Of a stretch of 6,334 bases of DNA, positions 1 to 4,691 are shown piece after piece. Both the position numbers and the translations under genes were made by a program. The notes beneath the pieces were generated by a model, which ran no database searches, was not told where the DNA came from, and was given only the letters and a program-made list of their open reading frames with translations. The first letter of the stretch is position 1. Every line of letters starts with the position of its first letter. Origin of the DNA: Spirochaetaceae bacterium (GTDB lineage Bacteria; Spirochaetota; Spirochaetia; Treponematales; Breznakiellaceae); the NCBI GenBank assembly GCA_031273985.1, contig JAISQV010000014.1, positions 1 through 6,334 of the forward strand. The letters run 5' to 3'.

Positions 1-1725
1 GTTACCGTCTCCGAGCTGGCCCGGAAGATGAATCTTAAAGTTTCCGACATGATTCAGAAGCTCATGGGCATGGGCATGATGGTTACGATCAACCAGCAGA
101 TTGACGCGGAAACCGCCACGCTCCTGGCGGCGGAATTCGGGGCGGATGTCAAGATCGTCAGCCTCTACGAGGAAACGGTGATAGCCAGCGGCTCCGATGA
201 GGGCGCAGCGATGCTTCCCCGGCCTCCGGTGGTTACCGTCATGGGTCATGTGGACCACGGCAAGACCAAGCTCCTCGACGCCATCAGGAGCGCCGACGTG
301 GTGGCCGGGGAATTTGGCGGGATCACCCAGCACATAGGCGCCTACATGGTGGAGACGCCGCAGGGGAGCATCACCTTCCTCGACACCCCCGGCCACGAAG
401 CCTTTACCCGCATGAGGGCCCGGGGCGCCCAGGTAACGGACATTGTGGTGCTGGTGGTGGCCGCCGATGACGGCGTCATGCCCCAGACCATTGAGGCGAT
501 CAACCACGCCAGGGCCGCGGACGTGCCCATCATCGTGGCGGTGAACAAGATAGACAAGGCCGACGCGAACCCCGACCGGGTCAAGAGCCAGCTTTCGGAG
601 CTGAACCTCATGCCTGAAGAATGGGGCGGCCAGACCATGTTTGTCGAGCTTTCGGCCCTGCAAAAGAAGGGCATAGACAAGCTCATCGACGCGATACTCC
701 TGGAGGCGGAGATTCTCGATCTCAAGGCCAACTACGGCCACAGCGCCGAGGGGAAGATTCTCGAAGCCCGGATAGACCACGGCAGGGGCATAGTGGCCAC
801 GGTGCTGGTGGAGCGGGGCACCCTGAACATAGGGGATTCCTTCGTGGCCGGCGTGTGGCCCGGCAAGGTGCGGGCCCTGTTCAACGACCGGGGTGAGAAG
901 ATAAGCCAGGCGACGCCCTCCATGCCGGTGGAGGTTATCGGCTTCGAGGGCGGCCCCAACGCGGGGGAACCCTTCCAGGTAGTGGAAGACGAAAGGCTGG
1001 CCCGGGGGGTCTCGTCAAAGCGCCAGGAACTGAAACGCTTCGAGGACGCCAAGAATATCCGCAAGGTAACGCTGGACAATCTGCGGGACACGATAAACCA
1101 GGGGGCCATACAGGAACTCAAGGTCATCATCAAGTCCGACGTGCAGGGATCCGCGGAGGCCCTGCGCACCAGCCTCGAAAAACTCTCCACCGCCGAGGTG
1201 CGCCTCCACGTGATACAGGCCCTGCCCGGCGCCATCAACGAGGGCGACGTGGACCTGGCCATAGCGAGCGACGCGATCATCATAGGCTTCAACGTGCGGC
1301 CCGTACCCAAGGCAAAACTTCTGGCGGATCAGGAAAAGGTGGACATCCGCAAGTACAATGTCATCTACAAGGCGGTGGAAGAGATACAGCAGGCCATGGA
1401 AGGCATGCTCAAACCCGACACCAAAGAAGAAGTCATCGCCCAGGTGGAAGTGCGCGAAACCTTCAAGGTGCCCAAAATCGGCATCGTCGCGGGCTGCTAC
1501 GTGCTCAGCGGCACGGTCAAGCGCAGCGCCAGCGCCAACGTCATCCGGGACGGCATCGTGATCCACACCGGAAAAATAGCGTCCCTGCGCCGCTTCAAGG
1601 ACGACGCGCGGGAAGTGGCAGCCGGCTTTGAGTGCGGCATGAGCATCGAGGGCTTCGATCACGCGGCGGTGGGGGATCAGTTCGAGGTCTTCGAGATGGT
1701 CGAAGTGGCGCGGAAGCTGAGTTGA
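1..1725 (+). CDS. infB: Translation initiation factor IF-2, 5'-truncated by the window edge
   Basis: IF2 is the GTPase that places fMet-tRNA on the 30S subunit and drives subunit joining. The frame is open from base 1, giving 574 residues. The Met at base 28 is internal, because the residues before it (VTVSELARKM) already belong to the IF2_N domain. Relative to the family, the basic N-terminal extension is missing. Domains in order (window residues): IF2_N about 1-55; GTPase about 75-245 with G1 GHVDHGKT 82-89, G2 GGITQH 106-111, G3 DTPGH 128-132, G4 NKID 182-185 and G5 SAL 218-220; beta-barrel domain II about 255-345; domain III about 368-470 with the SDVQGSAEAL signature; C-terminal fMet-tRNA-binding barrel about 480-574 with the ECGMSI signature. 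All GTPase motifs are intact. The gene ends in TGA. In most bacteria rbfA follows closely, but here a 346-base gap intervenes. Confidence 0.98.
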   Translation, partial: VTVSELARKMNLKVSDMIQKLMGMGMMVTINQQIDAETATLLAAEFGADVKIVSLYEETVIASGSDEGAAMLPRPPVVTVMGHVDHGKTKLLDAIRSADVVAGEFGGITQHIGAYMVETPQGSITFLDTPGHEAFTRMRARGAQVTDIVVLVVAADDGVMPQTIEAINHARAADVPIIVAVNKIDKADANPDRVKSQLSELNLMPEEWGGQTMFVELSALQKKGIDKLIDAILLEAEILDLKANYGHSAEGKILEARIDHGRGIVATVLVERGTLNIGDSFVAGVWPGKVRALFNDRGEKISQATPSMPVEVIGFEGGPNAGEPFQVVEDERLARGVSSKRQELKRFEDAKNIRKVTLDNLRDTINQGAIQELKVIIKSDVQGSAEALRTSLEKLSTAEVRLHVIQALPGAINEGDVDLAIASDAIIIGFNVRPVPKAKLLADQEKVDIRKYNVIYKAVEEIQQAMEGMLKPDTKEEVIAQVEVRETFKVPKIGIVAGCYVLSGTVKRSASANVIRDGIVIHTGKIASLRRFKDDAREVAAGFECGMSIEGFDHAAVGDQFEVFEMVEVARKLS

Positions 1726-1750
1726 TCGTTAATTCGGAATACGGGCGCAT

Positions 1751-1784
1751 CCCCGGCATCCTGCCTGACGGCAGGCCGCCGGGG
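1751..1784 (+). repeat. Compound hairpin shortly after infB
   Basis: The outer arms CCCCGGC (1751-1757) and GCCGGGG (1778-1784) are exact reverse complements. Inside them CCTGCC (1760-1765) pairs with GGCAGG (1770-1775) around a TGAC loop. A 2x2 internal loop (AT against CC) joins the two helices, giving 13 G-C-rich pairs in 34 bases. It starts 25 bases after the infB stop. No T-run follows, so a classical intrinsic terminator is unlikely. It could protect the infB mRNA 3' end or be one arm of a repeat element. Confidence 0.6.
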
Positions 1785-1790
1785 ACCGGG

Positions 1791-1873
1791 CTATCCGGGG
1801 CTCCGCTTCGCTCCGGCCCCGGCGCTTCGCGCCGTGGCTGCGAGCCCCTTCGGGGCCCGCACCCCTCCTATCC
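1791..1873. repeat. Cluster of TTC/GAA-loop palindromes bounded by CTATCC copies
   Basis: Three palindromes lie side by side. The first has arms CCGGGGC (1795-1801) and GCCCCGG (1816-1822) enclosing GCTTCGC (1805-1811). The second is GGCGC-TTC-GCGCC (1821-1833). The third is GCCCC-TTC-GGGGC (1844-1856). On the minus strand the first two carry GCGAAGC, a heptamer known from biophysical work as an exceptionally stable DNA mini-hairpin. CTATCC occurs at 1791-1796 and again at 1868-1873, bracketing the block. The arrangement resembles a REP-type or small non-autonomous palindromic element. Copy number elsewhere in the genome cannot be seen from this window. Confidence 0.55.
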
Positions 1874-1993
1874 CTTGCGCGGGGCTTCCCGTGGTGTCTA
1901 AACACTTTCCCGCTATGGAACCGGGGCGCGCCTTGATGTTGAAAAATCATGGGATACCGGTGATTGAAGGCCAGTCCGGGCATTTATGTCCTT

Positions 1994-2034
1994 CCTTCGT
2001 GCGCCTTTGTGTGCCCTTTGCGCGCCTTGGTGTA
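1994..2034. repeat. Four 10-base CCTTYGYGYG-type direct units
   Basis: Units are CCTTCGTGCG (1994-2003), CCTTTGTGTG (2004-2013), CCTTTGCGCG (2015-2024) and CCTTGGTGTA (2025-2034), with a single extra C at 2014. The last unit is the most diverged. The period is close to one DNA helical turn. There are no spacers, so it is not CRISPR-like. Similar CCTTYGTG-rich strings occur as dispersed intergenic repeats in various bacterial genomes, by recollection only. Each CCTT could also pair with the AAGG (2058-2061) of the rbfA ribosome binding site. Confidence 0.5.
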
Positions 2035-2057
2035 ACTCCTATGTTTTTAGTCCAATC

Positions 2058-2061
2058 AAGG
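2058..2061 (+). promoter_or_regulatory. Weak Shine-Dalgarno of rbfA
   Basis: AAGG lies 10 bases before the ATG at 2072. It is a short match at the long end of usual spacing, and it is the only purine-rich candidate. CCTTG at 2025-2029 could pair with CAAGG at 2057-2061 and mask it. Confidence 0.4.
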
Positions 2062-2071
2062 TGTTAGCGGC

Positions 2072-2458
2072 ATGGGCGCGTATCGTATTGAGCGGGTGGG
2101 GCGTCTGATTCAGGAGAAGCTCGGCGCCCTGATTGTGGAAGGAAAGATCAAGGACCCGCGGGTTGACACCCTCCTTTCCGTAACACGGGTGCGGGTTTCA
2201 AAGGATCTGACTTTTGCCGATGTCTATGTTTCCGGTTACAAGAGCCCGGAGGGGCTGGCCCGGGGCGTGGCGGGCCTGCAAAGCGCGGCGGGCTTCATCC
2301 AGGCCCATCTGGCGGGGCAGATGCGTATACGGCAGACCCCCCGGCTGCGCTTCTTTGCCGACTCCGGTATGCGGGAAGGTTTTGAGATCATCAAAAAACT
2401 CGAAGAACTGGAACCGGCCCCTGAAGCCCCCCCGGAGCCCGGGCCGCGGGAGCCCTAA
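2072..2458 (+). CDS. rbfA: Ribosome-binding factor A
   Basis: RbfA binds the immature 30S subunit near the 5' end of 16S rRNA and helps its late maturation, especially in the cold. The 128-residue product is of normal length. The start is typical of the family (YRIERVGRLIQEKLG). The KH-type fold is recognisable: the strand around SVTRVRVSKDL (36-46), the ADVYVS strand (49-54), a helix with an AAG interruption (72-74), and the closing RQTPRLRFFADSG signature (87-99). The tail after about residue 114 is rich in proline and glutamate and probably disordered. The ATG at 2072 gives the expected N-terminus. Its TAA shares one base with the truB ATG, so the two genes are likely translationally coupled. 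Confidence 0.96.
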   Translation: MGAYRIERVGRLIQEKLGALIVEGKIKDPRVDTLLSVTRVRVSKDLTFADVYVSGYKSPEGLARGVAGLQSAAGFIQAHLAGQMRIRQTPRLRFFADSGMREGFEIIKKLEELEPAPEAPPEPGPREP

Positions 2459-3381
2459 TGGATTCTCTTTCGGGCCTCCTCCTCCTCGATAAGGCGCCGG
2501 GCCTCACCTCCTTCCAGGCCCTGGAAGGGGTAAAGCGGCTCTTTTCCACCTCCAGGGTCGGCCATACCGGCACCCTTGATAAATTTGCCTCCGGCCTCCT
2601 CCCCGTACTGGTGGGTTGGGCCGTGAAGCTCGCCCCCTGGTTTTCCGGGCTGGACAAACACTACGAGGCGCTGATCCGCTTTGGGGAGGAGACCGCCACG
2701 CTGGACCCGGAGGGGGAGGTGCTTGCCTCCGCCCCGCCGCCGGACCGGGAGGCTCTTGAGCGCGTCCTTCCGCGTTTCCGGGGAACCCTGGCCCAGAAGC
2801 CGCCGGCCTACTCCGCCCTGCGCGTGGACGGGAAAAGGGCCCACAGGCTTGCCCGCGCGGGGGCCGCGCCGGATATGCCGGAGCGGGAGGTTACGATACA
2901 CGAATTGGAACTGTGCTCCTACGAGCCTCCCCTGGCGCGGATCCGGGTTCACTGTTCCAAGGGGACCTATATACGCTCCCTGGCCAGGGACATAGCCCTG
3001 GCGGCGGGTTCCAGGGCTCACCTGGCGGAGTTGAAACGCACCCAGGCGGGCGCTTTCCGCCTGGAAGAGGCCCTTGAGCTTGAAGCCCTCCGGGGGGACG
3101 CTGGGAGAGCCGCGCTCCTCCCCCTGGACGCGGGGCTCTTTGCCCGGCTGGGGGTGCCCTCCCTTGTAACCGGGGCCGGGGGGGAGCGGCGCCTCCTCAG
3201 CGGGCAGTCCCTGGAAGCCCTCTTCCGCTCCGGCGAGCTGCGCCCGGAGGATTCCGCCGGGGACGGGGCGGACCTTGCCGTCTTTGGCCCCGGCGGTTTT
3301 GCCGCTCTCATACGGCGGGCGGAGGGGCGCTGGACCTACGCCTGTGTCCGCCCCAGGGAGGCCGGTCCTGCGTATTCTTGA
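2458..3381 (+). CDS. truB: tRNA pseudouridine(55) synthase
   Basis: TruB converts uridine 55 in the T-loop of nearly all tRNAs to pseudouridine. The product has 307 residues, normal for the family. The catalytic aspartate is Asp41 in VGHTGTLDKFASGLLPV (34-50). The usual LDPLATG is LDKFASG here, so the proline after the aspartate is replaced by lysine while the aspartate is kept. Other signatures are KHYEA (67-71), PPAYSALRVDGKRAH (115-129) and CSKGTYIRSLARD (166-178). A small PUA-like C-terminal region follows from about 225 and ends near GFAALIRRAEGRW (280-292). The start ATG overlaps the rbfA stop, with GGGAG five bases upstream (2448-2452). The end probably overlaps the start of ribF by 14 bases. 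The frame is very GC-rich, which explains the long antisense open frames over it. Confidence 0.97.
   Translation: MDSLSGLLLLDKAPGLTSFQALEGVKRLFSTSRVGHTGTLDKFASGLLPVLVGWAVKLAPWFSGLDKHYEALIRFGEETATLDPEGEVLASAPPPDREALERVLPRFRGTLAQKPPAYSALRVDGKRAHRLARAGAAPDMPEREVTIHELELCSYEPPLARIRVHCSKGTYIRSLARDIALAAGSRAHLAELKRTQAGAFRLEEALELEALRGDAGRAALLPLDAGLFARLGVPSLVTGAGGERRLLSGQSLEALFRSGELRPEDSAGDGADLAVFGPGGFAALIRRAEGRWTYACVRPREAGPAYS
3355..3361 (+). promoter_or_regulatory. Strong Shine-Dalgarno that decides the ribF start
   Basis: AGGGAGG sits inside the last codons of truB, six bases before a CTG at 3368. That spacing is ideal. The nearest upstream alternative, a GTG at 3344, has GGAGGGG (3321-3327) 16 bases away, which is too far. 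Confidence 0.6.
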
Positions 3382-4189
3382 CTGGACGGAATTTACCGCC
3401 GGTGCGGCCCTGGACTCGGCGGGCGGGAGGCGGACGGCCCTCACCGTGGGGGTCTTTGACGGCCTCCACCGGGGCCACCAGGTCCTGCTCCGGGCGGTCC
3501 TTGAAAAGGCGCCGGAATGTCTCCCCCTGGTCATCAGTTTTCGCAACAACCCCAAACAATTTTTTAGCCCCGGCGCCTGGGAGGGGGACATACTCAGCCT
3601 CAGGCAAAAACTCGATCTGTTCCGGGAGGGCGGAATTCCCCTGATCGTACTCATTGACTTTTCCGAAGAATTCAGTAGAATGACCGGTGGAGACTTTCTT
3701 GAGACTCTCAGGGTTTCGGGAAACCCCGGCTATGTGGCGGTGGGGAGTAATTTCCACTGCGGTTACCGTATGGACACCGGGGCGGAGGGCATTCGTTCTT
3801 TTTTTCAGGGGACGGGCGCTTTGGTTGAAGTGTTTGAGAGTATGACCCTGGGCGAAAGCCGGATCAGCTCCAGCCGGGTCCGCCGGGCCGTCCGTGCGGG
3901 GGACCTGGGGGAAGCCTCGGAGCTTCTCGGGCGGCCCGTGGAGCTGGATCTGGGGAACCCCCTGCCGGGGCCTGATCTCCGGTTCCGGGTTTCGGGCCGG
4001 ATACTGCCGCCCCCCGGCGCATGGCCGGTGCTGATACGGCAGGGTTCGCTCCCCCCGGCGGAGGGGGAAGCGCTTGTGGGCGGCGGCGGGGAAATAACGC
4101 TGACCCTCCCCGGAAACGCGGCATTCCATGCCGGGGCGGAGACCGCCTTCGCTGATGCCGGACTTTCCTGGCGCGTGGCCTTTTGTTAG
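3368..4189 (+). CDS. ribF: RibF-like FAD synthetase (FMN adenylyltransferase) without a clear kinase domain
   Basis: The N-terminal two thirds is the FAD synthetase domain, which transfers AMP from ATP to FMN. Signatures counted from a CTG start at 3368: nucleotidyltransferase motif GVFDGLHRGH (28-37), FRNNP (58-62), the FSEEFSRMTGGDFL helix (98-111), VAVGSNFHCG (123-132) and ISSSRVRRAV (166-175). Standard RibF runs to about 310 residues with a C-terminal riboflavin kinase barrel containing a GRTLGFPTAN-like signature. This product ends at 273 residues and has no such signature. Its last 85 residues keep only a faint PPPGAWPVLI echo of the barrel. The product is therefore probably adenylyltransferase only, with FMN coming from elsewhere (inference). 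The first in-frame ATG (3275) lies deep in truB and would add 31 residues unlike the family. CTG at 3368 gives MRILDWTEF, a good RibF N-terminus; GTG at 3344 or ATT at 3374 remain possible. Confidence 0.88.
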   Translation: MRILDWTEFTAGAALDSAGGRRTALTVGVFDGLHRGHQVLLRAVLEKAPECLPLVISFRNNPKQFFSPGAWEGDILSLRQKLDLFREGGIPLIVLIDFSEEFSRMTGGDFLETLRVSGNPGYVAVGSNFHCGYRMDTGAEGIRSFFQGTGALVEVFESMTLGESRISSSRVRRAVRAGDLGEASELLGRPVELDLGNPLPGPDLRFRVSGRILPPPGAWPVLIRQGSLPPAEGEALVGGGGEITLTLPGNAAFHAGAETAFADAGLSWRVAFC

Positions 4190-4262
4190 GGCCAGGCAAG
4201 CTAAAAATATGCCCTCCGATCGGGCAGGTCCGGGGGCTGTCCCCTAAGGAGAGATTGTATAT
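4190..4262 (+). promoter_or_regulatory. rpsO leader with two small hairpins
   Basis: Between the ribF stop and rpsO, TGCCC (4210-4214) pairs with GGGCA (4222-4226) around a 7-base loop. GGGGG (4232-4236) pairs with CCCCT (4241-4245, one G-T) around CTGT and abuts the ribosome binding site. CTCC (4214-4217) could instead pair with GGAG (4248-4251) and mask that site. S15 is known to repress its own mRNA through leader structures that differ between phyla, so a regulatory role is plausible but unproven. An A/T-rich patch (4202-4210) is the only promoter-like stretch and has no convincing -35 partner. Confidence 0.35.
4246..4251 (+). promoter_or_regulatory. Shine-Dalgarno of rpsO
   Basis: AAGGAG is a near-perfect anti-16S match, 11 bases before the ATG at 4263. 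It directly follows the 3' arm of a GC hairpin (4232-4245). Confidence 0.75.
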
Positions 4263-4532
4263 ATGGCCTTACAGAAAGAAGAAGTAACTTCCATCGTCGG
4301 CAAGTTCGGTAAGAACGGAAAGGATACCGGCGCATCAGAAGTTCAGGCTGCCCTGCTTACCCGGCGCATCAGCCAGCTTACGGAGCATTGCAAGCAGTTC
4401 AAAAAGGACAAGTCCAGCCAGCGCGGGCTCCTGATCCTTGTCGGCAAGAGGCGCCGGCTTTTGAAGTATATGCAGCGGACCGATTTGGAGAAGTACCGGT
4501 CTCTGATCAAGGAGCTGGGCCTCCGCAAGTAG
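4263..4532 (+). CDS. rpsO: 30S ribosomal protein S15
   Basis: S15 is a primary binding protein of the 16S rRNA central domain and forms bridge B4 with the 50S subunit. The product has 89 residues, the standard length. Family signatures are present in order: TGASEVQAALLTRRISQLTEH (22-42), KKDKSSQRGLL (47-57), GKRRRLLKYM (61-70) and the terminal LGLRK. Residues that contact 16S helix 22 in other species (His41, Asp48 and Ser51 of the Met-less protein) are all kept, at positions 42, 49 and 52 here. The usual DHHS is DKSS, a change next to the contact residues. The gene has its own strong ribosome binding site and structured leader, and it is followed by pnp as in many bacteria. Confidence 0.98.
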   Translation: MALQKEEVTSIVGKFGKNGKDTGASEVQAALLTRRISQLTEHCKQFKKDKSSQRGLLILVGKRRRLLKYMQRTDLEKYRSLIKELGLRK

Positions 4533-4539
4533 CGCGCTG

Positions 4540-4577
4540 CCGGCGCAACCCGCGCTGAGCGCCCCACGCAGCGCCGG
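4540..4577 (+). promoter_or_regulatory. Upstream alternative stem in the rpsO-pnp spacer
   Basis: CCGGCGC (4540-4546) is the exact reverse complement of GCGCCGG (4571-4577). A small GCGC-TGA-GCGC hairpin (4552-4562) can sit in the loop. The 3' arm is the same segment used by the downstream stem 4571-4600, so the two cannot form together. Confidence 0.45.
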
Positions 4578-4600
4578 TCAGCCCCAGGGTTGGCCGGCGC
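4571..4600 (+). promoter_or_regulatory. Strong 13-pair hairpin after rpsO
   Basis: Bases 4571-4583 pair without interruption with 4588-4600 around the loop CCAG, using 11 Watson-Crick and 2 G-T pairs. The core is GCGCCGG against CCGGCGC. It starts 38 bases after the rpsO stop. What follows is CCCATCTTT rather than a T-run, so it is at best a weak terminator. In E. coli a stem-loop at this place in the operon is the RNase III and PNPase control site of the pnp leader; an analogous role here is inference. Confidence 0.6.
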
Positions 4601-4625
4601 CCCATCTTTGGGAACGACCCCGCTG

Positions 4626-4641
4626 CCCGGTACAGGCCGGG
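4626..4641 (+). promoter_or_regulatory. Small hairpin in the pnp leader
   Basis: CCCGG (4626-4630) pairs with CCGGG (4637-4641) around TACAGG. It is the second of three consecutive non-overlapping hairpins in the spacer. Confidence 0.3.
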
Positions 4642-4647
4642 TACGGT

Positions 4648-4665
4648 GGGCCCGGAAAAAGGCCC
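4648..4665 (+). promoter_or_regulatory. Hairpin just before the pnp start
   Basis: GGGCC (4648-4652) pairs with GGCCC (4661-4665) around an A-rich 8-base loop. It ends 11 bases before the first possible pnp ATG (4677). No T-run follows, so it is not a terminator. Confidence 0.35.
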
Positions 4666-4691
4666 TCAATCAAACAATGGAAACAGGAATT

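Larger units (their letters stand above)
1726..2071. other. Structured non-coding gap between infB and rbfA
   Basis: No credible gene is present in this 346-base stretch. Its first half is very GC-rich and built from palindromes (1751-1856). The middle, about 1900-1990, is less GC-rich and shows nothing I recognise. The last part holds four CCTT-type 10-base units (1994-2034) just before the rbfA ribosome binding site. Short open frames cross the gap but match no family I know and lack good ribosome binding sites. No hairpin with a T-run is seen, so transcription from infB probably continues into rbfA. The makeup suggests one or more dispersed intergenic repeat elements inserted in the operon, which is inference. 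Confidence 0.6.

Noticed and set aside
28..30. ATG as the start of infB
   Set aside because: The upstream codons to base 1 are open and encode the expected beginning of an IF2_N domain, so the gene begins outside the window.
1994..2034. Decamer units as a CRISPR array
   Set aside because: The units are only 10 bases, adjoin without unique spacers, and no cas gene is present.
2044..2048. T5 run as an intrinsic terminator before rbfA
   Set aside because: No stable hairpin directly precedes it.
1834..2067. A 77-codon plus-strand open frame in the infB-rbfA gap
   Set aside because: It runs through palindromes and the decamer repeats, has no ribosome binding site I can support, and resembles no protein family.
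3275..3277. ATG as the start of ribF
   Set aside because: It would overlap truB by more than 100 bases and add 31 residues unlike RibF; the good Shine-Dalgarno lies much further downstream.
2455..3654. A 399-codon open frame on the minus strand over truB and ribF
   Set aside because: It lies antisense to two clearly recognised genes, is full of Gly, Pro and Arg as expected from GC-rich DNA read in the wrong frame, and matches no family I know.
3308..4129. A 273-codon minus-strand open frame over ribF
   Set aside because: It is a shadow of the RibF reading frame with no recognisable motif.
4183..4210. Promoter for rpsO (TTGTTA with the A/T patch)
   Set aside because: Both boxes match the sigma-70 consensus poorly and the spacing is too short, at about 13 bases.
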